A stretch of DNA of 64,000 nucleotides from Heterostelium album PN500. Lineage: Eukaryota > Evosea > Eumycetozoa > Acytosteliales > Acytosteliaceae. Of this stretch, positions 33,268 to 44,941 are shown piece by piece (within the stretch, counting starts at the first letter, position 1; each line of letters starts with the position of its first letter). The DNA lies in contig NW_008805073.1 of the NCBI RefSeq assembly GCF_000004825.1, positions 496,001-560,000 of the forward strand, given 5' to 3'. The notes under the pieces are model-generated. The model made no database searches and was not told where the DNA came from. It saw only the letters and a list, made by a program, of their open reading frames with translations. Position numbers and translations under genes: made by a program.

Positions 33268-34211
33268 TTACTTGAAGAAATCTACTGATTCATCTTTTAC
33301 CAACATCGATGTAAGACGACGTTTGATCTCTGCATCTGTATTGACCAATTGGAGGAACTCATCTTTTGAAACTTGTTTATCGTTGTTCTTGTCGAGTAGA
33401 TCAAAGAGTTCGTCTGCCTCTTGATTGATCTTTGAGACTTCGATCGGTAACAATTGAATCTTATCAATTGGTGTCTCTCTATTGTATACTTTAACATACT
33501 TCTCCATCTTTTTATTCATCATAACAACAGCTCTCATCTCTATGAAAAGAAAAGAAAGATTTAAATTAGAAAAAAAAAAAAAACATTGTTTTTTGTTTTT
33601 GTTTGATTGATTGATTGATAGATCGATCGATCGACTGATCGACTGATCGATTTACCTATTGATCGACACAATGACAATAATGAGCACTAATACATACCTG
33701 ATCTAGAGATGAAACCATCATTATTCAAATCTAAACATCTAAATGAAACATCGATAACATCATCCAAAGATCTATTAACAAGATATCCATAGGCCAAACA
33801 GAATTCACTGAAATTAACAGTTCTAATTAATTAATAAATAAATTAGTTTAATTAATATTTTTTAATTCAAACAGTAATATAATAAATATAATTTTACATA
33901 CTTATCATTGTTTCTATCGAATAGATTAAATAGAATATTTGAAAAAGTTGGATCTATTCCACCATATTTCTTTTCGATGACTGCTTTCAACTCAGCTTTG
34001 TCCAACAAACCATCGGATCCAGCAATCTTTTGGAATGTTTTCAAGAGTTCTTTCAAATCTTTTTCATCCACTGTTGTTGTTTTTGTTGTAATAATATATT
34101 ATGAATGAATACTAATTATTATTTATGTAGTTTGTTTGTTATATATAAAAAACACATACATCTTGAATTAGCAGCAATCGAAGCAAAATCTTTACTACCT
34201 TTATTTCCCAT
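33268..34211 (-). CDS. N-myristoylated EF-hand calcium-binding protein
   Basis: Four exons: 34160..34211, 33902..34070, 33698..33822 and 33268..33539. Phases are consistent, giving 205 residues. The start MGNKGSK fits the N-myristoylation signal (Gly2, Ser6), so the protein is probably membrane-attached, like calcineurin B or neuronal calcium sensors. Three canonical 12-residue EF loops are visible: DRNNDKTVNFSE (~residues 65-76), [12 protein letters not shown] (~103-114) and [12 protein letters not shown] (~165-176). A fourth N-terminal helix pair ([15 protein letters not shown]) has a degenerate loop. It could be a regulator of a phosphatase or kinase; the sequence does not say which. Loop 2 is only restored by the intron 2 splice (AA|A), which supports the model. 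Confidence 0.85.
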
Positions 34212-35178
34212 TTTATTTTATTTTATTTTATTTTAGTTTATCAAATATAATATATTAAAATTAAAGTCGTGGATCTTTATATTTATCCTTTTTTTTTTAT
34301 CAAAAACACAAAAGATTTTCTGCAAAATTTTTGGTATTTTTTTAGGTTACAAAGCTATAATATCAGTAAATCTATTCATCAACACATAACTTCAAAACAA
34401 TCAAAATTCAGAAATGTGGAGTCAATTTGTATATGTTTTTTTATAAACAAACTTTCCAAAATAAATAATTATATTTATATTTTTACAACAGTGAATCCAA
34501 ATGAATAATGGAACTCTTGGAAGCATTCCAAAAGATTTTGAAGTTGAAAATTCATCTTTTGGAATATTTTTATCTTTGTTCTAGTTTTGTTATTCACCAT
34601 AATTCTTTTATTTTAGTTAAAATATTAATTATTTGTTTCAATTTGAGAGTGTTGTTCGAATTTTCTATTTTTTTTTATGCCTTTAATTTTTTTGAAAATA
34701 GATGTAAAGGTTCAATTTAAAAATAGAAGTTAATTCTAATTGATAATCAGTTTTTTAACCTCTAGAAATAAATTAAATATTATAAATGATTTTCGATTTT
34801 TTTAAGGTGCCAACCAATTATAACCCTCCAAAAAAAAACTCAAAAATAATGAATCTTGATAAATATTCTGTTTTTTTTCATTAAAAAAAACTTTTGGGTC
34901 CATTTTAAGATTTTAAATTCCCCAATTTAATTTAAAACATTCCCTCTTTTTTTAGTGTACACAACACAAAGTGAAGAAATAAAGTGTTGTCTATAATATT
35001 TTTATTTATTTTTTATTTAATTCCACCCTCCCCTCAGACATCACAGTCACAAATAAATAAATAACAAACAATTTTTGTTAGCTTTTATTTTATTTTTTCA
35101 TATGATCATCAGTCAGATCTATTTTTTTTAGTTAGTTTACTTTGTAGTTGATTCGATTGTTATTTATTTTTCCAAGTT
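34212..35178. other. Divergent intergenic region, EF-hand / coiled-coil TM gene
   Basis: About 970 bp. Contains a tiny open frame at 34502-34585 reading NGTLGSIPKDFEVENSSFG that looks faintly coding but has no support on either side. The rest is A+T-rich with T and A runs. Confidence 0.5.
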
Positions 35179-37223
35179 ATGAATAAAGAATCACAGTTGT
35201 TATTACAGTTACATTTTGACAACAACAATAACAATAGTAATCATAGTCATATAGGTGACAACAACAACAACAGCGGAACTAACAAACTACTATCACCTCG
35301 AAGAAACAACAATAGAAGTGGATGTAGTAATATATTACTGTCCAATCAGTTTTTGACATCGAGTTACTCATCTTATACATCACCTCTACCATCGCCTGCA
35401 CCTTCACCAAAACAATATTATTCAAATACAATGTTTAGTTTAAATAGTAATAATAACAATGGCAATAATGAATGCTACTCATCATCATCTTCATCTGACG
35501 ACAACGATAATGAAGTTTACAATTTCAATAACTATAGCAAAAATAATAATAATAACAACAATCATAACAATGGCAATATAATAAATAGAAGATATAGTTT
35601 ACCTTCTAAACAGAATAAACAACAACCACACCCTACCCTTTCACCTATAATTCAATATAACAATAGTCAAACCTTAAAGAAAAAGCAACAACAACAACAA
35701 CAACAACAACAAACATATCAACAAAATCAACAACAATATAAAAGAAAAAATAAAAAACATCAACAACAACAACAACAAAAAATTATAATGAAAATGATAG
35801 TGGTGGTGATGACGAAGAATTCTATGATACCAATTCGGATTTCAGTAAACTGTCGGTTGCAAATAAAGATGATCTCGAAGTGTGTCTCGGTGTTCTAAAG
35901 AATGAAATCCACCAATTCAAGAATCTCTCTGATAACTTGCATCAGCGAATCGTACAGTTGGAGAAAGGTGTCGGTGACCAACGTATCACTATGAATCAGT
36001 CACCACCACCTCCACTACCACTGCAACAACAACAACCACCACTCACATCTCTTGACTATGTTCAAAACATAGTAGTAGATTCCAACGAAACCAAAGAGCT
36101 ACTTGCCAATTGCTTCCAGGAGATAAGCAGACTGCTCGAGCGTCAACACCAATACGAATCGCTGCTGGCACAACGCGAGCAGACCTGGGAGATGGAAATC
36201 GATTCCATACGTATGAAACTACTCGACCAGAACCCGAATTCGTCGTCGTCGTCGCTGCCCTCGTCGTCACTCTCGATGTTGCGTGACGACTTTTACGACG
36301 AGACGGACGACGTCGGATCTGGCGGTTCTTCGCGCTCACCATCGCCCTCATCCTCTGCAGGCTCTTCATCTTCAATAAACTATCGATACTCTAATAGCAG
36401 TAAAAGACAACTATCAAAACAACAACAACAACAACCACAACAACCACAACAGCTATCTATCATTAGAAGAGTGTATCTCTATGTGTTTGGACCACAATCA
36501 AACATATGGAGAAAGATCATTGTTATATCGCTGGTTGTTATTGTCTGGCCTATTGTTTCACACTTTTTGTGGCGAGCGTTCAGTACTTGGCTCGCCAAGA
36601 GAAGAGCTAGAAAAGCCGCGCTACTCCTGCAAGCCAGCCAACCACTCTCCAACGCAGCCGCACAGTTCCAATCTACCATTGCCAACGTTGGTAAGAACAT
36701 CAGCAGCGGCAACAACAAGAACAACAGCAGCAACAACGGTAACAAGAAGAAGAAGAATATAAGTGCACCCGACATCGTTAAGGCATTCATCCAAGGTGTC
36801 TCTACGGGTGACGGCGGTTCCAACAACAATATCACCAACAATGCAATCACCTCACTCTCGAATACACTCAATAGTCTTACACCAACTTCACTCATAAACA
36901 ACAACAATAGCAACAGTCTTAATAGCAATATTGTTAATAGTATCAATAACAATATTGGCAGTAGCAATACAAATAATCTTGTTTCCAATATTGGTAACAG
37001 TATTAGCAGTTCATCATCGTCGATGGTCGGTGGAACAGGTAGTTCCATCGCGTCGCATCTCAACCACTCCTCACCCTCGCCATCGTCGGTCGCCACACTC
37101 TCGCCAACCGTAACCACCACTTCACTCCTAAGCAACTCAAAAGACAGAGTTAGAGATTCAAGTCAAAGATTCATGGTTAAACTTGTTAAAAACATTTTAA
37201 AAGGTGATAGCAATAACGATTAA
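35179..37223 (+). CDS. Coiled-coil, single-TM protein with low-complexity flanks
   Basis: Two overlapping open frames read as one gene of about 681 residues if one base is missing in the A run at 35777-35782. The upstream frame ends in a Gln run (QQQQQQK) and then loses coding character. The other frame, from the same point, continues KNYNENDSGGDDEEFYD, then NKDDLEVCLGVLKNEIHQFK. Residues ~235-350 form coiled coil (KELLANCFQEISRLLERQHQ). A membrane segment lies near residues 445-465 (IIVISLVVIVWPIVSHFLW) next to a basic cluster (LAKRRARK). The rest is Asn/Ser-rich. Probably a membrane-anchored tether, but I recognise no family. The downstream frame is preceded by a stop, so a separate second gene is unlikely. 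Confidence 0.65.
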
Positions 37224-37927
37224 ATAATAATAATAATAATAATAACAATAATGAATAATGAATCATGATAATAACAATATCACCAATATTAACGATCATT
37301 ACACAAATTGTGTACATAAATAACTACTACTACTACTATTTTCTTTTAATTTCTTTTTTTTAATAAATGTATATCTACAAAAAAAAAAGGTTGATAGAAA
37401 GAGGTAATAACCTTTTTTTTTCTACCCTTTACCCAATTAACATGTTAACTGCATATATTAAGTGATTTTAATGTATTTCATATTTTTGATTATTTTTCTT
37501 TTTCAAACAATGTTTATAATCTGTTTATTCTACAAGTATTGGAGCTATAATCTAATAGATATCTATATAATCAACAAAGTATCTATTATTCATCTAATTC
37601 TATTCAATTTAACATATAGTATTATGTTATGTTTTGTTGTCTTGTTTATGATTATGGTGTATATATATCTCTGTTGTTGTGTATTATTATTGTTTGTTTT
37701 AAAGACTTATTTATTTAATTTAATTCATTCGATTATTATTATTATGTATATGATGTTATAGTTGTTGTTGTTGTTCTCTTTTATATTTTTCTAGGAGTTC
37801 TATTGATTGGTTCTGTAATTTTCTGTTGATTTGTTTTTTGTGTAAAAATAAACTAAGTATTAGCATGTGCAATGAAGATGAACTATTCATCTACTATATT
37901 ATCATAAGATAAATATATATATTATTA
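37224..37927. other. Convergent intergenic region
   Basis: About 700 bp between convergent genes. AAT repeats follow the coiled-coil gene stop, with polyadenylation-like AATAAA near 37361. An open frame near 37462-37761 is Ile/Leu/Tyr-rich chance sequence. Confidence 0.5.
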
Positions 37928-38122
37928 TCATATATTTACATCTTGAGCAGCAGTTGACCAAACCCAGAATGCAGGGATTGCAGCACCGAAAACAAGCAAA
38001 GTCTTTACAACCTTTGGAGTGAACTTGAACCAAACTTGGGTGTTCTCTCTGTAGTAAGCAATCTTTTGAAGATTGTATGGGATTTCCATTCCCTTTCTAT
38101 CTGGTGGTGGCATAAAAGACAT
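37928..38122 (-). CDS. Small single-TM protein, complex I NDUFB4/B15-like
   Basis: A 64-residue intronless protein. The start MSFMPPPDRKGMEIPYNLQK is followed by IAYYRENTQVWFKFTPKVVK and one TM segment (TLLVFGAAIPAFWVWST). The pattern Y/ARENxxxxFxxTP/R followed by a TM helix resembles the B15 subunit of mitochondrial complex I (NDUFB4; plant homologs have ARENLEHNFRW before the helix). It would sit in the inner-membrane arm. The length suits the short plant form rather than the ~129-residue animal form. A short single-TM subunit of another mitochondrial complex remains possible. Confidence 0.55.
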   Translation of the reverse strand: MSFMPPPDRKGMEIPYNLQKIAYYRENTQVWFKFTPKVVKTLLVFGAAIPAFWVWSTAAQDVNI

Positions 38123-38214
38123 TTTTATATCTAAATTAAATGATTGAAATATTTATTTAAATAATCTAAATGTGTATGTCTTTTGCACACCAACTTCTTG
38201 CACAAATTTCAAAA

Positions 38215-39000
38215 TTTTTTTTTTGAATGAAATATTTATTGGTTTTTTTTTCGTCCCGCTTGCCAATCCACATCTCCAGAAGAATTTGGCCAAACTCTTG
38301 GAGAAGTCTTCAACTTTGATTTTGGTGAAGTTATACTCCCATCGTCAATGGATTACTATATCAAGGTAAAAAGATACATTGAAGAGGCTGCTAGAACATT
38401 CACTGGAACCAATGGTCGTCCCCCTGTATTAGTCATTGATGGTATCTGCCAAACAGAATAAACCAATGCTTCTAACACTTCAAAACTTGGTTAAGCGTCA
38501 TGCAGACATGTCATACCTCATCATCATATTCGTTTCGAGCGATGGGAGTGGTCCAAGATTCCTATCAGACGGAATTCTCTAGATGCTTGAATTTGGAAAT
38601 TGGCGATATCTTTGATGAAGCTGCCATTGACTACTTGTCTAGAGTCAAGGATAGATATGGCAACCCAATTGAGATCTCTTGCCCAGAAAGTGGTACTACA
38701 ACTCACAGGCGGTCGATTCCAACTCATTAACGAAGTTATTTGTAAGATGAAATTTGGATTAGGATTTGAAGAGATTAAACAACAGTTCACGGATGTAGTG
38801 GAGGCTTACCGATGCCAAAATTGACATCCTTACTGAGCCTTTCAAGACTATCTTTCGAAATCTTTGTCAAAAACAACGTGAAATCGGGTCAGTTACCAGT
38901 CGACGTACGAAAGTATTCTAAGAATATTTTTACTTCAAAGTTTGGTACGAAATCACATTACAATCACGAAGAGTGGAGACATATATGAGAGAGATACTAG
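38215..39000 (+). pseudogene. Decayed P-loop ATPase gene (AAA/Crinkler-like C-terminal domain)
   Basis: Protein-like segments appear in order but in changing frames, with several breaks. They include EEFGQTLGEVFNFDFGEV, YYIKVKRYIEEAARTFTG, PPVLVIDGI (Walker B-like), ADMSYLIIIFVSSDGSGPR, IFDEAAIDYLSRVKD and QLTGGRFQLINEVICKMKFG. The expected N-terminal Walker A part is absent. The pattern matches a P-loop ATPase family found in amoebae and fungi, including Crinkler-type proteins. It is clearly broken and moderately old (all segments still recognisable). It sits close to the start of the small complex I-like gene. Confidence 0.75.
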
Positions 39001-39723
39001 AAAAAAAAAGTAAATCTCTGTGATCACTCTCACTCCATTATTATATATATATATATAGTTTTTTAAAGTTTTAAAAATTAGGGTTATTAAATAAAATAAA
39101 AAGATTTATTTGAAAATATCTTGAATTTTGATGTTTGTGACATGTTAATCAAACAACTCAACCAGGTTATAACAAACAACGATTGTTTTTGTTTTTTTTT
39201 CTATTCCTAAAATTGTGTGCTTTGTTTAAATTAATATGAATTGTTTTTTTTTTGATGACCTGGTCAATCAAAACAAAAAAAAAAATAGTTGGGTTGTTTA
39301 GTTTTTTTTTTTTGCAATTTAAAAATAATTTTTCTTTTTTTTTTTTGTCTTGTGTTTTTATTTTTCACCAACCACCACACACTCCCCTATTCGCACCAAA
39401 CATTTTTTCCCACTCACATAATTTTTTTCAATCGTACCACTACTACAACAACTATTAGTATAAACATATCTATTTATTAAAAGAAAGGACTAAAGAGATA
39501 AAACTAAAATAAAAAAAAAATAATCAAAAAGTTCTAAAAACTCATAGTTTTTTTAGAAAACAAAAAAAAAAAGTATAAAAGTCGTAATAAAATAATTGCT
39601 GACCCCACTGTCACCAACCAATTAACCACAATTATCATTAATTTACACCAACTGATTGAATCAAACAATAATAGCATTGATAATTCAAATAGACATACCT
39701 AATTAATTGATCTCTATAGTAAT

Positions 39724-39759
<36 letters not shown>

Positions 39760-39940
39760 TAGTGATAACAAATAATAAAGTTGATTTTCACTTCACCACA
39801 GCACAGCACACAACTTAACACAACAACACTCAGCTATAACTTCAAAATCTAAATAAAAAAAAAAATATTAATTTGTTTATTTCTTTAGAATATATTTATA
39901 GATTAGAATAATTTAAAAATTTTTAAAAAATAATTTAAAA
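39001..39940. other. Intergenic region upstream of Pmp-repeat gene
   Basis: About 940 bp: a (TA)n run near 39042-39056, many T and A runs, a C-rich patch (CACCAACCACCACACACTCC, near 39366) and a (AAT)n run near 39723-39760. Likely promoter of the Pmp-repeat gene; no coding frame seen. Confidence 0.55.
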
Positions 39941-41827
39941 ATGTATAGATTCACTACATTATTACTATTATCATCGATTTTATTTATTTCACTGATATCT
40001 GCTCAGTCGACACCTACTAACCCTAGTTGTGGTAAGTTAGCTTCAAGTTCAAATCTATTGCAATCAGAGGAAATATTAATAATAAAATTGATTTGAACTA
40101 TTCTAGTATTTTGGGTATCTTCATTATCAAAAGACGATACAAATTGCACAATTTCAAAGTATGTACATTGCAATCTTGTGGATTGAAAGATATCTTATTA
40201 TCGTTGTTGGGAATCTGTATCTAATTTTACTTTATCTTGCTCTTGATCTTTCTAGTCCATGTTCGAATTTAAAGGCAGCCATTATTCTTGCTAATGATGT
40301 AACAGCTAATTGTACTACCACAGATACCAGATATATTTATATGATTCCAGATGGTGATTACAAAGGAAAGGGAAACGTTGAGTTTTCAGTCGATATCATC
40401 ACCTCTGGCATTGAGGAGATCAATATTGTCGTTAGTTCTGCCGACTTGCCAGCAGATATCAACAACGTTGTCTACCCACTCGCCAATCAATCCTCAAAGA
40501 ACGTCGTAATCAACGGTGAATACAATGCTTTCCTCATCAGATTCTACCCCAACAAGGCGTTGTACACCTTCATCGGTATCGACTTTATTAATGGTAACGC
40601 TCGTGGTAACGTCGGTTATCCACTCTACGTCAACGAAGCACCATCCGTCAGTTTCAAATCATGTACCTTCCAAAAGTAAGTGTTTGTTTGTTTCTTTATT
40701 TGTTTATTTGTTTGTTTTGTTTTGTTAGTTAGTGTTGGTTGTTTCTATTTACTAACAAACTATTTCATAATAATATTTTTCAATCATTGTAGTAATAGAG
40801 GTAATAAAGGTGGAATGTTATTCATTAGTTCGGTATTCTCCACTTCGAATATCACAGATTGTCAATTCATCAATAATACTGGTACTCTTGAGAGTGGTGC
40901 CGTCTATATCAGACAATCGTTTGGTATCAACATTTTGAACACTACATTCCAATCGAATACCGCTTCACAGGGTGGTGCTCTCTATGTTTTGAATTCAAAC
41001 ATCGTTGTCAACAACTGTCAATTCACCAATAATAATGCTACCAACAATGGTGTAAGTAGTATTGATATATTATCAAAACAAAACAAAACAAAACAAATCG
41101 AATCGAATCGAAATATCTAACCAAGTTGTTGTTATTTATTTAGGGTGCTATTTATGTTAGTGGTTCAAATGTAGCTGCAAATCTTGGTTGGAGAATGAAT
41201 ACATTCAGCAAGAATACAGCTGTGCTTGGTGGTGCTATTTACGATACAGTTTCAACCATTCGTTATTACAACCTCAACTTGACAGGAAATATCGCTTCGG
41301 GCAAGGGTGGAGCCACCTACTTTTTGGATTCGTCGTCCGGTATCTTCAAATCGGTTTTCGCTAATAACAGTGCCGCTCAAGGTGGTGCTGTCTTCACCGT
41401 CGATTCGTTCCCAAAGGGCAACCAACTGTTGATCAGTGAGAGCAACTTCACCATGAATATGGCCAGTGTCGGTGGTGCACTCTATTGTAACTCGAGTACC
41501 GCACGTATGAACTTCCAGAACACGTTTGAGAAGAACTCGGCAGAGAATGCCGATACCGCAGTGGAGTACTGTTCGATCACCTGTTTGACCACCAACAAAG
41601 AGTGTGGTTGCACCAAGGGTTGTGGACTTCCACCACCTCCAGTCACAGTCGTCACCAACTCTACCGAAACAAAGATCGCCATCGCTATTTTCGTTCCAGT
41701 GACAGCCATTCTTTTGGGTCTCGTTGGTTATCTGATTTGGAAGACAAACAAAAACAAGAGTAAAATGCAACAAAGAGCATTCGATGAAATTAGATTAACA
41801 CCAAACAATGATAATGAACAATTATAA
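39941..41827 (+). CDS. Pmp-repeat (pectin-lyase-like) type I membrane protein
   Basis: Five exons: 39941..40031, 40107..40158, 40256..40675, 40793..41051 and 41144..41827, 501 residues. An N-terminal signal peptide (MYRFTTLLLLSSILFISLIS, cleavage near AQS) is encoded by exon 1. The ectodomain carries polymorphic-membrane-protein-type repeats with the GG(A/M)(L/I/V)Y...F..N pattern: QGGALYVLNSN, LGGAIYDTV, KGGATYFLDSS, QGGAVFTVD and VGGALYCNSS, which form a right-handed parallel beta-helix. A short Cys cluster (CLTTNKECGCTKGCG) precedes TM ~455-478 (IAIAIFVPVTAILLGLVGYL). The cytoplasmic tail is basic, then acidic. Dictyostelids have many such surface proteins of unclear role, possibly in adhesion or matrix binding. 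Confidence 0.88.
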
Positions 41828-42053
41828 ATTAATTTAAACAATAAATAAATAAATAATATATATCGTAAATTAAAAGTAAAAAAGAATGACAACAATAAAA
41901 CTATTGTAAATTTGAATAAATTACTATTTTTATTAAGATATTGATTTATTAGTTGATTATTTGAAAGAACTCCACCAACAAATATTTGTTCCACTCTGAA
42001 TGTAATTTACAATGTTGTTTGAGTTATTTGTTGTTTGTGGTTAGCATTAGTGT

Positions 42054-42805
42054 ACTATTCAGATCAACCATGAACAAAATTCTATAAAATATTGTGCTGA
42101 ACGCTGTCGACTTTAAAGTGTTGGTTTTCCAACCTTGATCCAACTGAAATCACAGTCAAATCAAAGATCCATTAGTTCGCAAGGCGATGTTTCAAGGGAA
42201 ACCAAACTTCTGGCTGGAAGAGCACAAAAGCTACTTATCTATCTGCTTTGCAACCAAAATGAATCCACATCGTCCTTCGTATCTGACTCTAATGATGTAT
42301 GTAAGGTATATAGGAGAAATTATAACAGCAATAATAAATATTATATTTAATCATTCCACCAGACTTCGAATGTATAAAACTAAAACTCTCTAGTTTTTCT
42401 AAAATCTAATGGTTATTAGTTATTAAAATATAATAAAGTCAAACAGATATTGTACATACTTCAATTAATTGTTCTTTAGAAATTCTAAATTTTTCTGGTA
42501 ATCTTTACACCTGTTGGTTAACTAAGTATAATGGTAACACTGGCGATTGATTGGCGATTGGTTGGTAACACTGGCGATTGATTGGTAACACTGGCGAATT
42601 TCAAAACTTTGTGTGACAGAGATCATAAAACATGCATTTTTTTTTGACTGATTCCTTTATTGATGTCACTCGAAATCTTTACTATTGATGGTTTTTGGTG
42701 GAGTTTTCGTAGTTGCTGTGTAATGCGCCTCAGTAATTGAAGATCTATATAGCGTTGCTTTTTTATGTATAACTTTGAGTTTTGTTCATGGTTGATCTGA
42801 ATAGT
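42054..42805. mobile_element. Small DNA element with 26-bp perfect terminal inverted repeats
   Basis: ACTATTCAGATCAACCATGA (start of 42054-42079) recurs exactly inverted at 42780-42805, a 26-bp perfect match 700 bp apart. Between them lie a three-copy minisatellite and short coding-like remnants (plus strand: FWLEEHKSYLSICFATKMN near 42200-42260; minus strand: SSITEAHYTATTKTPPKTIN near 42690-42750) in no long frame. No clear target-site duplication is visible. It looks like a non-autonomous or decayed DNA transposon (MITE-like or foldback), family not recognised. Confidence 0.6.
42533..42600 (+). repeat. 20-bp minisatellite, three copies
   Basis: GGTAACACTGGCGATTGATT occurs at 42533, 42564 and (truncated) 42584, with a partial unit between the first two. 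It lies inside the inverted-repeat element and is more G+C-rich than its surroundings. Confidence 0.8.
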
Positions 42806-42997
42806 TATTATTAATGAATATTTCTTCTGTTGTAAGTTTAGACTAAACTATATAATCAATCAAATCTGATCATGTGGCAAAAAAAAAAAATTGGGGGAAA
42901 AAGTTTATGAAAAAAAATGATGATCAGATATTTATTTTTTCATTCTTCAATCAACCATTTGTATTTATATATCTATTTATTTAATTAATTATTTTCA

Positions 42998-44907
42998 ATG
43001 TGTACATTAAGAGGTATATGGATATTGAAAGAACATTCAACAGGTGCAGATGTTGTCTTTTCAAAGAGAATCAATACTGTTGAGGTGAGAGTGCGTCTGA
43101 TGTCAGGCTCAAACTACCAGCCTATTCCCTCTGACAACGATCTACTCCGATTGTTCTACTTTGATGTGATATTCCCACAGCAACAGCTGCTGCACCAGCA
43201 ATCCGCACAGAATATGGCAGGTTCCATTGCAGCGCAGCAACAAGCGAAAGCAGCTGCCGCAACACTGCAACCCGGTCAACCGAAACCAGTGCCACCACCC
43301 GCCACTCAACAGCAACAACAACCTCATAACAATATATCGACAGCGTCACTCAAGCTCTATGACTCTACACCCAATACACACGTGATATCACTCAATCAAG
43401 ATAGAATATGGCCACTCATCTACATCAAAAAGAAAAACTTTTACTTCCTGACGATTCCGGTGATCAACGAGTATCTCACCAACAATGTAAAGCCAAGTTT
43501 CATCGAATTACCACAGATTACAGCATCCGTTACCTTCCTAGAGGAAGTAGCATTCTTTACTCAATCGTTTCTAGCAAAGCCAGTATGTAGAGATTATGTT
43601 GTTGTTGTTATCTTTCTTATACAATTCTTGCGGTTATTAATATGTTTTCCACATAGCCACCATATCCAGAGTTACAAGTTTATTTTGCAAATATAATACC
43701 GTTTGGACAACCAACGGATTCCAATTTCAATAATATAAAGACGATGATTAAATCTGGATTTCCCTCGAATGAGGTGTTCACTCCTCGCAGACCTGCGTGG
43801 CGTCCATTCTTACACAAGGGAAAGCAGCAGTTGGATTTCATTATCTCAGAGACTGTACAAGTGATACAATACGATAGTCAAACAGTACCAGATCAAATCA
43901 AAGTATTTGGTTCACTCTTTTGTAAAGCAGAGTTGGAAGGACAACCTGAAGTATCTGCTTATATAACAACTCCACAACCAACAACATCAACACAACAACC
44001 AACAACAGTATCATCATCATCATCATCTACCCAAAGCAATAATAATGATATTTCAATAACACATATGTCTATAGATTCCACTGTTCAAACTACATCGGAT
44101 GTCGCTATTACCAACAAGATTACATTCACTCCACCACTTGACAACTTCCGTGTTTTGACGTACGGTGTCAGTGGTGTCAAGACTATTCCGATTCGTGGAT
44201 TCTATCAGATGAAAGAGATTACACCGACACTGGTAAAGATTCTCGTTCAACTAAAGCTGAACGATCAAATGCAGAATAGTTTCGATTATTGTTTGATGAG
44301 AATTCCTCTTAGTGGTCGTGGCAACATCGTGACGGTGAACGCCAGTCCAACGACAGGATCGATTCACATCGATATGAACCTGCGTGCAATCATCTGGAAT
44401 ATCGGACAGAAGTTCTCCGGTCGTAATCTCGAGGTTGCTCTGCCGGCAGAGATTGCATTCGGCCCAATAACGAACCCACCCATAACCCCGACACTCTCGG
44501 TCACCGGCTCCAGCGGCAACCAATCGAATACCGCCTATCCCAATCAATCGTTCCCAATCACCGAGCAATCGCAAGGCGACGACGACGACCGCGATCCATT
44601 CTGCTACAATTCCAACACCTTTGTAAAGCTGTTCTTCAAACTACAACACTGCACTCTGAGTGGATTCAACATCGACCCAAAGAAGGTATCGATCTATCCG
44701 GCATCGAAATCAAAGATCAATGTCGATCGTGAGATTGTCAGTTCCGAGTATATCATTTGGAATTCACTATCAGAGAATGTAAAATCATCATATCAACCAC
44801 CAAATGTTTCAAATATTCAATCAACATTATCGTCATCAACAACAACAGGATTTACAACAACAACAAATTCATCATTATCATCATCTTCAATAATTTCAAA
44901 TGAATAA
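42998..44907 (+). CDS. ap5m1: AP-5 complex subunit mu (AP5M1)
   Basis: Medium subunit of the AP-5 adaptor complex, which acts at late endosomes/lysosomes with SPG11/SPG15. Exons 42998..43582 and 43657..44907 join in phase 0 to give 611 residues (human 490). The N-terminal longin-like part has RGIWILKEHSTGADVVFSKR and VEVRVRLMSGSNYQPIPSDN, matching human AP5M1, with a Gln/Ala/Pro insert near residues 60-115. RPAWRPFLHKGKQQLDFIIS opens the mu homology domain (~residue 265). It then contains IRGFYQMKEITPTLVKI, LIWIIGQKF-like AIIWNIGQKFSGRN, FVKLFFKLQHCTLSGF, and ends near SSEYIIWNS. The start codon near an in-frame upstream stop is the first Met. Convergent with GPN2, about 35 bp between stops. 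Confidence 0.92.
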
Positions 44908-44941
44908 TAAAATACTATTGTTTTATTATTGTTAACATATC

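Noticed and set aside
34502-34590. Short coding-like frame NGTLGSIPKDFEVENSSFG
   Set aside because: Too short, no partner exon with good splice sites, and flanks are non-coding; may be a relic but cannot be supported.
36479-37135. 218-codon minus-strand open frame opposite the coiled-coil TM gene
   Set aside because: Leu/Val homopolymer shadow of Asn/Ser-rich codons on the real strand.
37462-37761. 99-codon open frame rich in Ile, Leu, Tyr
   Set aside because: Composition equals that of A+T-rich non-coding DNA; starts and ends without context and has no domain.
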